Notes under the pieces: model-generated
Seen by the model: the letters and a program-made list of their open reading frames with translations, nothing else
Database searches by the model: none
Told to the model about the DNA's origin: nothing
Program-made: the position numbers and the translations under genes
Shown here: positions 1 to 8,642 of the stretch, piece by piece
Numbering within the stretch: position 1 is the first letter of the stretch
How the letters are laid out: each line of letters opens with the position of its first letter
NCBI GenBank assembly: GCA_034437795.1
Contig: DAOTTI010000154.1
Coordinates: 1 to 33,600 of the forward strand
Reading direction: 5' to 3'
Length of the DNA stretch: 33,600 nt
Source of the DNA: DAOTTI01 sp034437795
GTDB taxonomy: Bacteria; Chloroflexota; UBA11872; UBA12225

Positions 1-960
1 GGTGGCGGCCAGGGGTCCTCCGGCGCCGAAGATGACCACGTTGCGGATGGGGCGTGATGGGATGCGCTCCCGCGGGCCAAGGAGCGAGCGGTCCGCTGCC
101 GTCTCCAGCGGCGGGGCGGGAGGCGCATCGCCGGCGCCGGGGACGCTGGCGAAGCTCTGCGCTGGCGCATAGCCAAGCCCTCGCTCGCCCCTGGCGGCGC
201 CCAGCGGCACGCGGGTGTAGCGGCCGCCGCCGGGGATATGGTAGAGCCACCAGCCATAGCCCAGCCGGCCGGTGCTGTGCTCTGGCCCGAACCGCAGGGG
301 CGCGGATAGCGCCGCGACGCAGGCCTGCACCGCATCATCCACGTGCAGCCAGCGCGGGTCGTAGATGCGGCCGGCGACGGCGGCGTCATCGACCACCTCG
401 CCGAAGCGCAGGCAGACCACCTCCAGGGGCTCCACCCGCGCCAGCTCGCGGGCCGACACCTCGGCCAGGTAGGCCGCGAGCTGCCGTGCGTCCGTCACAT
501 CGGGGAGCGGGCGCCAGCTCTCGTTCACCTCCCAGTGCGCCGGGTAGCGTTCCAGGAGCGCCAGCGTACTGCCCAGGACCACGCGCCGCAGGCCCGCCTC
601 GACGGCGGCGGTGAGCAGGGCGTAGGTACCGCGCGTGGCGTAATCGAGCGCTTCCCCGTCGCGCTGCCAGCCGTCAGGCGCGCTCTCGGGCGCCGCGGGC
701 AGGGCCTGGCCACCGCTCGCCTGACGCGGCGCGCCGGGAGCAGGCGGATCCGGCGAGCGCCGACCGGCCGGCCCGCCGCCCAGCAGATCCAGGGCAAACG
801 GAACCAGGTGCACCAGGGCATCGGCGCCGTCGACGGCGCGGCGAGCCACGTCCGGCTCGCGTGGATCGCCCGTAACGGGCACGACCTGGTGGCTGCCGGC
901 CAGCGCCTGTGAGAGCGCGTGGCCGAGCAGGCTCTCGGGGGCAGTGATCGCGACGCGCAT
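1..960 (-). CDS. NAD-dependent epimerase/dehydratase-like protein, double Rossmann, truncated by window edge
   Basis: The minus-strand frame opens at ATG 960-958 after a GAGGTAAGG ribosome site and stays open for 320 codons to base 1, so the C-terminus is missing. Residues 1-300 read as an extended SDR (epimerase) domain: the beta1 start MRVAITAPESLLGHAL, then RRVVLGSTLALLERY, and LEVVCLRFGEVVDD before a substrate-side region. The usual TGxxGxxG is degraded to TAPESLLG, and the YxxxK catalytic pair is not visible (YLAEV at the expected place). From about residue 307 a second nucleotide-binding start appears (NVVIFGAGGPLAA), so the gene seems to encode two tandem Rossmann domains. The first may be non-catalytic. 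It probably acts on sugars or sugar nucleotides, judging from the substrate-binding proteins next door; the substrate is unknown. Confidence 0.8.
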   Translation of the reverse strand, partial: MRVAITAPESLLGHALSQALAGSHQVVPVTGDPREPDVARRAVDGADALVHLVPFALDLLGGGPAGRRSPDPPAPGAPRQASGGQALPAAPESAPDGWQRDGEALDYATRGTYALLTAAVEAGLRRVVLGSTLALLERYPAHWEVNESWRPLPDVTDARQLAAYLAEVSARELARVEPLEVVCLRFGEVVDDAAVAGRIYDPRWLHVDDAVQACVAALSAPLRFGPEHSTGRLGYGWWLYHIPGGGRYTRVPLGAARGERGLGYAPAQSFASVPGAGDAPPAPPLETAADRSLLGPRERIPSRPIRNVVIFGAGGPLAAT

Positions 961-1016
961 ACCTTACCTCGCTGCCGCATCATCCTGGCGCCGTGGCCGG
1001 TGCGGCGGCCCTACTC

Positions 1017-2378
1017 CTACTGCACCCGCACCGATTCGGCCATCACCTGGTCGGCCCGCTTCTGCGCCTCCGCCAGCCCCTGGTTGACACCCAGCTTGCC
1101 CAGCATCATCTCACGGAAGAGCGGCTCCACCTCGGCGGCCAAGCGGTTGTAGCGCAGGTAAGGATAGGGCCCGGGCAGCCTGGCCACCTCAGGGATGCGC
1201 GCCAGGTTCGGCTCCTTCTCCACCGCCTGCTTCCACTCCGGCGTGTCATAGAACTTCAGGCGCGGGCTCTGGGCGCTCAGGCGCTTCAGCTTCTCCACCT
1301 GCACCTCGAGGCCGGTGAAGAAGCGCGTCCACTCCACGGCGGCGTCGGGGTTCTTCGCCTCCTTGGGGATAGCCACGAAGTTGGTCCACGTCGCCGAGGC
1401 GAAGCCGGTCCCCCGCGGCCCCTTGGGCACCGGCATGATCCAGAAGCGGAAGTCGGGCGGCGCATTGAGCAGCCGGATGGACGACGAATCGTAGATGATG
1501 GCCACCTGCCCGCCGGTAAAGGCCTGGCGCGCGTTCCCCGGCCGGTTGGGCGCATCGAGCTTCGGCCCCAGGCGGTATCTGTGGATCAGGTCGACCGAGA
1601 ACTGCACCACCTCCCGCGTGGCCGGCACATCCAGCAGGTACTTACTCTCGTCCGGCGCAGTCAGTGCGGCGTTGTTGCTGTATAGCCAGGCGGCCAGCCA
1701 GGGCAGCCCCAGGTTCGGCACCAGCAGCCCGATCTGCTGGAACTCGTCGCCGCTCGCCTTGGTCAGGCGCTGGGCGATGCGCACCAGGTCGTCCCAGGTT
1801 TTGAGGTCGGCGCCCTTGGGGTCGAAGCCGGCTGCGCTGAAGAGGCCCTGGTTGATGGTAAAGGTCAGCGATTCCGGTCCCATGACCGGAATGCCGAAGG
1901 TCTCGTTGCCCTTGCTGCGGAACTTCCTGGAGCTCTCGAAGAACTCCTTGTCCCCCAGGTCCGGGGCCCTGGCGATGTAGGGCGTCAGGTTGCGAAGCAG
2001 GCCAGCGTCGTAGTTGTCGCGCCCGAAGACGACCGAGCAGAACGAGGCATCCGGCGAGAGCCCACCGGTGATCATCGTGATCAGCTTGGAGTTCAGTCCG
2101 CCGCCGGTGGGCCCGTCGACCAGCTCGACCGTGGCGCCGGTGCGCTCCTGGAAGGTGCGCGCCGCCCAGGCCATGAAGTCGTTGTTCCCCGGCCCCAGGC
2201 TATCGGTCCACCAATGCAGGAAAGTGATCCGCTGGTCGCGCAGCGTCTGCCCCGCTGGCCGGCCGCCCGCTCCCGGCGCCCCCGGCGCCCCGCACGCGGC
2301 CAGCGCCAGCGCTGCAGCGCTGCCGGTGGCGCGCAGCACCACCCGCCGGGTCACCCTACCGTCATCGCCTTCGCTCAT
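1017..2378 (-). CDS. ABC transporter extracellular substrate-binding lipoprotein (sugar type)
   Basis: The 453-residue protein has a twin-arginine signal (VTRRVVLRATG, residues 9-19) followed by lipobox LAAC with Cys29, so it should be Tat-exported and lipid-anchored outside the membrane. The mature part has the family-1 solute-binding pattern: ITFLHWWTDSLGPGNNDFM near the N-terminus, a mid-protein FGIPVMGPESLTFTINQGLF segment, and a GGQVAIIYDSSS strand. Its role would be to capture a sugar or oligosaccharide and deliver it to an ABC permease. A GAGGAGG ribosome site lies just upstream of ATG 2378. No permease or ATPase gene is adjacent. It is divergent from the next binding-protein gene. The ligand cannot be read from the sequence. 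Confidence 0.92.
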   Translation of the reverse strand: MSEGDDGRVTRRVVLRATGSAAALALAACGAPGAPGAGGRPAGQTLRDQRITFLHWWTDSLGPGNNDFMAWAARTFQERTGATVELVDGPTGGGLNSKLITMITGGLSPDASFCSVVFGRDNYDAGLLRNLTPYIARAPDLGDKEFFESSRKFRSKGNETFGIPVMGPESLTFTINQGLFSAAGFDPKGADLKTWDDLVRIAQRLTKASGDEFQQIGLLVPNLGLPWLAAWLYSNNAALTAPDESKYLLDVPATREVVQFSVDLIHRYRLGPKLDAPNRPGNARQAFTGGQVAIIYDSSSIRLLNAPPDFRFWIMPVPKGPRGTGFASATWTNFVAIPKEAKNPDAAVEWTRFFTGLEVQVEKLKRLSAQSPRLKFYDTPEWKQAVEKEPNLARIPEVARLPGPYPYLRYNRLAAEVEPLFREMMLGKLGVNQGLAEAQKRADQVMAESVRVQ

Positions 2379-2794
2379 CGGCCTACCTCCTCAAGATATC
2401 ACTGCGATGGCCGCGCCACGTGATGGCGCCCTCGCCCCTGGCACGCGCATCGGCCCGCCTCCTCAAGATGCTGTACTGTGGCAACGGTCGTTCTGACGGC
2501 CTTTGGTTACGACGGCCTTGCCGGTCGGCGCCTCGCCTGCGCTGCGCCGGCTGCCTGGTGGTGGAGCGGTGCCTGCTCAGTCTCCCTGGGCGATACCCAC
2601 GATCCCCGCGTCATGACCAGCGCGCATAGGCTGAATGGTGACATGCAAGGACGCTCACGCGCGGCCCGCCTTCCATGATAGATCACGGGGCCAGCCTTGA
2701 CTCCGCCGGCGCCGGGGCGTACCGTGATGTCGTGCGGCTGTGGCCCCGGAGTGGCTGGCGCCAGGCCGCAGCGGACGGGCCTGGAGGATGGAGC
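2379..2794. other. Divergent intergenic region between two binding-protein genes
   Basis: This 416-bp spacer separates the divergent genes at 1017-2378 and 2795-4105 and must contain both promoters, but I see no convincing -35/-10 pair. A 12-bp direct repeat CCTCCTCAAGAT occurs at 2386-2397 and 2458-2469. The first copy overlaps the ribosome site of the minus-strand gene. Short open frames here have no recognisable family features. Confidence 0.5.
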
Positions 2795-4105
2795 ATGCTA
2801 CAGAGTCGACGACAGGTGGTCACCCGATTGCGCTCCCTTGCGGCCGGCGGCGCCCTTACCGCCTGCGGCGTCGCGCGGCAGGCGCCAGGCGGAGGGGGCT
2901 CCGCCAGGGAGCCGGTCACGATCGAATGGTTCAACGCCGGCGAAGGGCCGGACGAAGGGCGCAACCGCGTGGTGGCCCTGTTTCGTGAGAAGCACCCGCA
3001 CGTCATCCCGGTGATCAGCCTGGGAGGCGCGAACAATAACGACGGCTACCGCGCCAAGCTCCGCACGCTCATCGCCAGTGACACGGCGCCGGACGTGTTC
3101 TACCTGGAGTGGTTCGTCTACCCGCCGTACGTCGTTGCCGGCAGCCTGGCCGAGCTGGACAGTCTGGCCAGGCGGGACAAGATCCCTGTGGATGACCTGT
3201 GGCCGTCGTTCCGGCGCCAGTTCACGTACAAGGGCAAGCTCTGGGCCTTCACTCAGGGCATGCAGACCATGGTCACCTGGTACAACGTCGATCTCCTGGA
3301 GCAGGCCGGCGTCGCGCCGCCCGGCAAGGGGACGACCTGGCAGCAGTATCTGGAGCTGGCGCAGAAGCTGACTATCCGCCAGGGTGGCGAGATCCAGCGC
3401 TACGGGACCACCTTCTGGCGGTCCTTGCACCAGCCTCCCGGCGCCTTCATGTTCATGGCCGGCGGCCGGCTGTTCGACCGGAGCGAAGACCCGCAGGCCT
3501 CGACCTTTCACGAGCCGCCCGAGCAGGAGGCGCTGCAGTACCTGGGCGATCTAGTGAATAAGCACCGCGTGGCCCCCACCGGGCCGGAAGAGAACGCCCT
3601 GGGCGGCAACGATGCCGCCTTCGCCACCGGCAAGGTGGCGCTGAACATGCGCAACGTGCCGATCAACACCTGGGAAACCAGGATGAAGGACTACCGCTGG
3701 GCCGCCGCCCCGCTGCCGGCCGGCAAAGCGGGGCAGTTCAGCGTGGCCAACGGCCACGGGCAGTGCATGGCCGCCGCTACCAAGAAGAAGGACGCCGCCT
3801 GGACCTTCCTGGGCTGGTACGGTGGCGTGGAAGGGCAGACGGCCATCGCTCGCGAGCAGAACGCCATCCCCGGCCTGCGGGCGGTGGCGCAGAAGGCCTA
3901 CCTGACCGAGCCGCGGTATGCGGGGATCAAGGCGGTGGTCCTGGAGTCGCTGGAACATGGGCGCTGGTTCCCTAACACGACGCGGACCAACGAGGCCCTC
4001 TTGATCATCAACCCCACCATGGCTCAGGTCTTTAACGGCCAGATCACCGCCCGCGAGGCGGGAGAGAAGCTGCGTAAGGAGGTCGACGCCATCCTGCGGG
4101 GCTAA
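2795..4105 (+). CDS. ABC transporter extracellular substrate-binding lipoprotein (sugar type)
   Basis: The start is placed at ATG 2795 because GGAGG lies 7 nt upstream (2783-2787) and translation begins directly with a lipoprotein signal. An in-frame ATG at 2675 only adds non-signal sequence. The 436-residue protein has SRRQ at residues 4-7, a short hydrophobic stretch and lipobox LTAC with Cys24. The mature protein begins VTIEWFNAGEGPDEGRNRVVALF, the typical beta1/helix start of family-1 sugar-binding proteins, followed by APDVFYLEWFVYPPYV and LWAFTQGMQTMVTWYNVDLL. It should bind a carbohydrate outside the membrane. No transporter membrane gene is next to it; the next gene downstream is another binding protein in the same direction. 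Confidence 0.92.
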   Translation: MLQSRRQVVTRLRSLAAGGALTACGVARQAPGGGGSAREPVTIEWFNAGEGPDEGRNRVVALFREKHPHVIPVISLGGANNNDGYRAKLRTLIASDTAPDVFYLEWFVYPPYVVAGSLAELDSLARRDKIPVDDLWPSFRRQFTYKGKLWAFTQGMQTMVTWYNVDLLEQAGVAPPGKGTTWQQYLELAQKLTIRQGGEIQRYGTTFWRSLHQPPGAFMFMAGGRLFDRSEDPQASTFHEPPEQEALQYLGDLVNKHRVAPTGPEENALGGNDAAFATGKVALNMRNVPINTWETRMKDYRWAAAPLPAGKAGQFSVANGHGQCMAAATKKKDAAWTFLGWYGGVEGQTAIAREQNAIPGLRAVAQKAYLTEPRYAGIKAVVLESLEHGRWFPNTTRTNEALLIINPTMAQVFNGQITAREAGEKLRKEVDAILRG

Positions 4106-4488
4106 GCGCGGGGCCAGAAGCCGGGCGACACCGGCACACGCCGGCACCAGCAGCAGAAGTGGCGCAGCACTGATGGCCACCTGTCTCGGCGCACCTAGTG
4201 CTGTCGCAGGCAACCTCTTCAGGAATGCCAGCCCGCGCACCAGGGAAAGCCATGCCAGGTCGCTGGCCTGATGGTGCACTAGAGGGCGCACGAGCGTCCG
4301 TGGGCCAGACCCACCTGGCCTGGCCCGCAGTGGGGCGCATTGCCGGTGGCTGAAGCGCCGGTTACGGGCACGTGCACGCACCCGGTCTAGTGGGCTATGC
4401 TGTGCCCACCGCAGGCGGTCTGGCTCCTGTGTACGTGGCTCTGCCACTTGCCGGTGAAATGGCGACGGACCTGAGGAGGGACATGGAC
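4106..4488. other. Intergenic region between two binding-protein genes
   Basis: This 383-bp spacer contains no recognisable gene. A TATGCT hexamer near 4394 could be a -10 element for the gene starting at 4489, but no matching -35 is evident. In-frame extension of the downstream frame back to 4372 lacks a signal peptide and is not favoured. Confidence 0.4.
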
Positions 4489-5925
4489 ATGGCACTCGAG
4501 ACGTGGCCACAGGAAGGGATGTCTCATACGCTGGGGGCATCGGGCACATCGGACACACCAGGCAGACCCACTCGGCGCCTGGTGCTCGGCACGCTGGCCG
4601 CCCTGGCGAGCTCGCTGGGAGCGGGCGCGCTGGCCGCCTGCGCCGCGCCGTCGACGGCCGAACCCGGCCAGAGCGGCGCGACGCAAGGGAAGGTAGTGGA
4701 GCTGCGCGTGCACGGCCAGGCGACGTCCGACGGCGAGGGCTACGACAAGAGCGTGGCCGCCTTCAACGAGCGCTACGCCGGCCGGTACCGCGCGGTGCAC
4801 GAGCAGATCACGGGCAACCTCTATCAGGTCCAGGAGGCCAACTTCGCCGCCGGCACGGCCGCCGACCTGCATTACGCCCACACGTCGAACATGAAGTACC
4901 ACGAGTACTCGGTCAAGGGCATCGCCCTCGTCCTGGACCCGTTCGTCAGCCGCGACAAGGCCTTCAGGCTCACTGACTGGCCGCCGAAGGCCATCGACGT
5001 CATCAAGACGGTTGACGGTAAGATCTATGGCCTGCCGGTGCGCGGGCAGGTCTCCTGGCAGTTCCTCTACTGGAACCGCGACATGCTCCGGCGAGCGGGC
5101 ATTCCGGAGCCGACCCCGAACTGGACGCTAGACGAGCTAGTCATGCACGCCAGGCGCCTGCAGCAGCCGGGCAATAGCGAGTTCTACCCCGTGGCCTATA
5201 GCTGGGGCAGCTTCGAGACGGCGGTGGGCAACGTGCGCCGCTTCGGCGGCGAGTTCTTTGAGCCGGGCAGCGGCCCGGGGCGCAAGTGCGTCATGGACTC
5301 GGCGCCGTGCGTGCAGGCCATTCGCTGGTTCTACGAGCAGATCAAGGCCGGCCTGTTCGCCCCGCGCAGCTACGGGCCGGCCCAGTTCGGGCAGGGCAAG
5401 TGCGCCTTTGTCCTGGGCCACCTCGCCGGCCAGCGCGCCACCGTCAAGAATAACGGCGGCGACAACTTCGAGTGGACCTTCGACATCGTCCCCAAGGGGC
5501 CGACCGGGCGCCGCGGCGGCTTCCTTTCCATCGACATGCAGCAGATCTGGGCCAATACCAGGAGCAAGGACGGCTCCTGGGAGCTGCTCAAGTGGATGAC
5601 GGGCCGCCAGGCCGGCATCAACCTCGCGCTCCAGCCGACGGGCTCCCTTACCCCCGGCTACCGGAAGGACGTCTACTGCTCGGACGAGCTGCTCAACGAC
5701 CCGCGCTTCCCCAAGAGCGCGATGAAGGCCAACTGCGACAACATCGACCAGCCGGAGACCTTCACCTACCCGCACAACCTGCGCCTGGCCGTGCCGGGGG
5801 GCGTGAACGAGATCGTGGCCAGGTACCTGAACGACGTGGCCGACCTCAAACAGGAGCCTACCCCGTCTTACCTGAAGGAGATGACGGCGGAGATCCAGAA
5901 CGTGCTGGAGCTGCCGCGCCTCTGA
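4489..5925 (+). CDS. ABC transporter extracellular substrate-binding lipoprotein (sugar type)
   Basis: Two ATGs (4483, 4489) follow a GAGGAGG ribosome site at 4473-4479. The second has the better spacing (9 nt), giving 478 residues. A twin-arginine signal TRRLVLGTL is at residues 28-36 and lipobox ALAAC places the lipid on Cys51; the long pre-signal segment is typical of Tat lipoproteins. The mature protein starts VVELRVHGQATSDGEGYDKSV and contains KIYGLPVRGQVSWQFLYWNRDML, the hinge pattern of family-1 solute-binding proteins. It should capture a sugar for an ABC importer. It is followed after only 12 nt by a Ser/Thr kinase gene, so the two are probably cotranscribed. No permease gene is present nearby. 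Confidence 0.92.
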   Translation: MALETWPQEGMSHTLGASGTSDTPGRPTRRLVLGTLAALASSLGAGALAACAAPSTAEPGQSGATQGKVVELRVHGQATSDGEGYDKSVAAFNERYAGRYRAVHEQITGNLYQVQEANFAAGTAADLHYAHTSNMKYHEYSVKGIALVLDPFVSRDKAFRLTDWPPKAIDVIKTVDGKIYGLPVRGQVSWQFLYWNRDMLRRAGIPEPTPNWTLDELVMHARRLQQPGNSEFYPVAYSWGSFETAVGNVRRFGGEFFEPGSGPGRKCVMDSAPCVQAIRWFYEQIKAGLFAPRSYGPAQFGQGKCAFVLGHLAGQRATVKNNGGDNFEWTFDIVPKGPTGRRGGFLSIDMQQIWANTRSKDGSWELLKWMTGRQAGINLALQPTGSLTPGYRKDVYCSDELLNDPRFPKSAMKANCDNIDQPETFTYPHNLRLAVPGGVNEIVARYLNDVADLKQEPTPSYLKEMTAEIQNVLELPRL

Positions 5926-5937
5926 TGGGCTCGTTCC

Positions 5938-6951
5938 GTGCCTGCGTCCCTCGTCCCCGGCCAGGTGGTCGGTCGCTTTGTCGTGGAGCGGCTGCTGGCC
6001 CGCGCAGGCATGGGGGAGGCGTACCTGGCGCGTGATCCGCTCACCGGCGGCGCCGTCCTGCTCAAGCTCCCCCGCACGGAGCTGCTGGACGACGTCGCGG
6101 TGCAAGCCCGCTTCGAGCGGGAGGCAGAGGCGCTCCGCCGCCTGCGCCACCCGGGCGTGCAACGCTGGATCGACTGCGGCTGGGACGGCCGGCGCCCCTT
6201 CGTCGCCCTGGAGTACGTAGAGGGTGAGACGCTGCGCTGCACCCTCCAGCGCCGCGGGCGTCTGGTCGTGTCCGAAGCGCTGGCTCTGGCCATCGACCTG
6301 GCCGACGCCCTGGCCTGCTGCCACCGTCACGGCGTGGTGCATCGCGACCTCAAGCCGGAGAACGTGATCGTTACGCCCGCCGGCAGGCCCGTGCTCATCG
6401 ACTTCGGCTCCGCCATTCTGGCCGGGGCGCGCCGGCTCACGTTCAGCCAGCTCACCGGCGAGCTAGGTACGCCGCAGTACATGGCGCCCGAGCAGGTGCA
6501 GGGCCGGCGGGGCGACCGGCGGACCGATGTCTACGCGCTGGGCACGCTGCTCTATGAGCTGCTGGCCGGCCACCCGCCCTTTGCCCCTCGCGCAGGCGAG
6601 AGTGCGGTGCACGTGATGCGCCGCCATCTGGAGGAGGTCCCGCTCCCGCCGGCGGCGGAGGGGCTGGACGAGCTGCTCCAAGGCGCCATCGCCCGCGCCT
6701 TGCGTCGCGACCCCGACGACCGCTTCCAGACGATGGAGGCGTTCCGCCACGCGCTCGCCGACCCCCAGGCGGCCGCGACCCGTGGCGACATCTGGCCGGG
6801 CTGGACCGGCTGGCCGGCCGTTTCACCTGGGCCGCCGTGGGGCGGGCTGCGCCTCCGCTCCCCCGCTCTCGTGCTTGCCACCGTCGTGATCATTGGCGTG
6901 CTCGTCCTGCTTGGCGCCGCACTGGCGGCCGGCCTGCTGCGGGGGGCGTAG
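5938..6951 (+). CDS. Serine/threonine protein kinase with one C-terminal membrane helix
   Basis: Translation from GTG 5938 gives 337 residues with all kinase landmarks: the glycine-rich loop at 21-29, Lys43 in LLKLPR, HRDLKPEN with Asp137, IDFGSA (Asp155) and YMAPEQ. A hydrophobic helix (about 310-333, ALVLATVVIIGVLVLLGAAL) ends the protein, leaving only RGA outside. It is therefore a PknB-family cytoplasmic kinase on a membrane anchor without an external sensor domain. The loop is unusual: the canonical GxGGMG reads ARAGMG, losing the first glycines. The gene follows the binding-protein gene at 4489-5925 by 12 nt, which suggests a shared transcript and a possible link between uptake and phosphorylation. 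Substrates are unknown. Confidence 0.93.
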   Translation: MPASLVPGQVVGRFVVERLLARAGMGEAYLARDPLTGGAVLLKLPRTELLDDVAVQARFEREAEALRRLRHPGVQRWIDCGWDGRRPFVALEYVEGETLRCTLQRRGRLVVSEALALAIDLADALACCHRHGVVHRDLKPENVIVTPAGRPVLIDFGSAILAGARRLTFSQLTGELGTPQYMAPEQVQGRRGDRRTDVYALGTLLYELLAGHPPFAPRAGESAVHVMRRHLEEVPLPPAAEGLDELLQGAIARALRRDPDDRFQTMEAFRHALADPQAAATRGDIWPGWTGWPAVSPGPPWGGLRLRSPALVLATVVIIGVLVLLGAALAAGLLRGA

Positions 6952-7034
6952 GCCTCCGCCTGGGAGCTCGTAGGCGGGGCGGTCTCGATTGCCTGCGAAC
7001 GGTACCATGCGCCCCATTGGAGGAGGCAACCATC

Positions 7035-8390
7035 ATGGCAGCAAGCGTGCTCCCCGCGACGGCGACGAAGCTGGCGATCGACGGCGGGCCCCCGGCTGTG
7101 GCCGAGCGCTGGCCCGCAGGCTACACCGGGGCAGAGTGGATGGGCGAGGAAGAGCGCCGTGAGGTGCTCGACGTGCTGGAGCGGCGCAGCCTGTACCGCT
7201 TCTACGGCCCGCAGACGCCCGACAAGGTCGCCACGCTGGAGCGCGAGGCGGCCGCCTACCTGGGGACACGCTGGACGCTGGGGGTCACCTCCGGCACGGC
7301 GGCGCTCAAGGTAGCGCTGGCCGCCCTGGGCATCGGGCCGGGCGACGAGGTGATCGTCCCTGCCATCACCTTCATTGCCTCCGCTGGCGCGGTGCTCGCG
7401 CACCATGCCTACTGCGTCTTCGCCGAGTGCGACGAGTCCTTTGGCCTGGACCCGGCCGACGTGGCGGGCAAGATCACGGCGCGGACCAGGGCCATCATGC
7501 CCGTCCACCTGGGGGGCGTCCCCTGCAAGATGGATGAGCTGATGGCCGTGGCCAGGGCGCGCGGGGTGCGCGTGGTCGAGGACTGCGCTCAATCGATGGG
7601 TGCCTCCTACCATGGCCGGAAGGTGGGCAGCATCGGTGACGCCGGCGCCTTCTCTTTCCAGATGCAGAAGATCGCCACCGCCGGCGAGGGCGGCTTGGTC
7701 GCCACCAGCGATCCGGTGATCTACGAGCGGGCGTTCCGCTATCACGACCACGGGGGCTACCGCTACGGCCGGCAGGGGGTGGCCGTCAGCGGCTCCACCG
7801 AGGCCTCCGGCATGGACCGGAACGCGTCGCCTCCGCCGCAGTTGGCGCCGTTCGTGGGCGAGGTCTATCGCATGGGCGAGCTGGCCGGCGCCGTGGCGCT
7901 GGCGCAGCTCCGCAAGCTGGACCAGATCATTGAGACGGCGCGGGCGAACAAGCGACGCCTGGTGGACGGGATCACGGGGCTCAAGGGGTTCCGCCTGCGC
8001 GAGATCCCCGACCCCGACGGGGACGCCGGCATCCGGCTGGGCCTTCTCCTGGATGATCCGTCGCGCACGGAGGCGTTCTGCCGCGCCATGCGGGCCGAGG
8101 GCGTACCCGTCACGCAGGTGTACGGCGGGAAGCCGGTCTACGCCGCGGAGCAGATCCTGCACCGCCGTCCAAGCTGGGCCGCAGATGGGGAGAACGGCGC
8201 GCGCCGCCCGCTCGTGCCGATGGGCGAGGCGTATGGCCCGCCGCCACGCTACGAGATGGGCATGTGCCCGCGTACGGAGGCCCTGCTTGCCCGCGCCGTC
8301 TCGCTGGACGTGAGCAGCCGCCGCCTGACCGCGCCCCACATTGACGGGGCGATCCGCGCCTTCCACAAGGTCAGCCGCGCGCTCCTGTAG
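7035..8390 (+). CDS. DegT/DnrJ/EryC1/StrS-family PLP-dependent aminotransferase
   Basis: ATG 7035 lies 8 nt after a perfect AGGAGG (7021-7026), giving 451 residues. Family features in order: GPQTPDKVATLEREAAAYLG near residue 58, VTSGTAALKVAL (93-104, phosphate-binding), GDEVIVPAITFIASAGAV, VEDCAQSMGA with Asp183 that pairs with the PLP pyridine nitrogen, and FSFQMQKIATAGEGG with Lys212 as the likely Schiff-base lysine. These enzymes transaminate keto-sugars or keto-inositols. With sugar-binding proteins and an SDR upstream, an amino-sugar or inositol role is plausible, but the exact substrate is inferred only. It is slightly longer than typical family members because of an insert GVAVSGSTEASGMDRN around residue 250. 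Confidence 0.92.
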   Translation: MAASVLPATATKLAIDGGPPAVAERWPAGYTGAEWMGEEERREVLDVLERRSLYRFYGPQTPDKVATLEREAAAYLGTRWTLGVTSGTAALKVALAALGIGPGDEVIVPAITFIASAGAVLAHHAYCVFAECDESFGLDPADVAGKITARTRAIMPVHLGGVPCKMDELMAVARARGVRVVEDCAQSMGASYHGRKVGSIGDAGAFSFQMQKIATAGEGGLVATSDPVIYERAFRYHDHGGYRYGRQGVAVSGSTEASGMDRNASPPPQLAPFVGEVYRMGELAGAVALAQLRKLDQIIETARANKRRLVDGITGLKGFRLREIPDPDGDAGIRLGLLLDDPSRTEAFCRAMRAEGVPVTQVYGGKPVYAAEQILHRRPSWAADGENGARRPLVPMGEAYGPPPRYEMGMCPRTEALLARAVSLDVSSRRLTAPHIDGAIRAFHKVSRALL

Positions 8391-8521
8391 GAGGGCGCGG
8401 CGGCGTAGGCCAACGCGTCACGTCCACCGCTGCAGCCACGTTTGCCTCAAGTGACTGCTTCTCACCGCGCGACAGGCGGCGTTTGAAGGGAGGGCCATGC
8501 CAGCGCTGCCGTAGCTAGGGT

Positions 8522-8610
8522 AGGCACCCGGCACGCAAGGATGGAACACGTCAAGTCGGAGCGCGTCGCGCGCAGAGGCAGCAGGCACCCGGCACGCAAG
8601 GATGGAACAC
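8522..8610. repeat. Pair of perfect 28-bp direct repeats, 61 bp apart
   Basis: A 28-bp sequence beginning AGGCACCCGGCACGCAAGG occupies 8522-8549 and again 8583-8610 with no mismatch, separated by 33 bp of unrelated sequence. Both copies sit in the upstream region of the zinc-ribbon gene, the second ending 33 bp before its start codon. They are not strongly palindromic. Confidence 0.95.
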
Positions 8611-8642
8611 AGGCTTGGCGCGCACGTAACGGAGGACCTCCC

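Noticed and set aside
5137..6342. 401-codon antisense frame over a binding-protein gene
   Set aside because: No motifs and shadowed by a confident plus-strand gene.
6552..8366. 604-codon open frame antisense to the kinase and aminotransferase genes
   Set aside because: High GC produces long antisense frames; the translation is His/Arg-rich without family motifs, while the plus-strand genes have clear motifs and ribosome sites.
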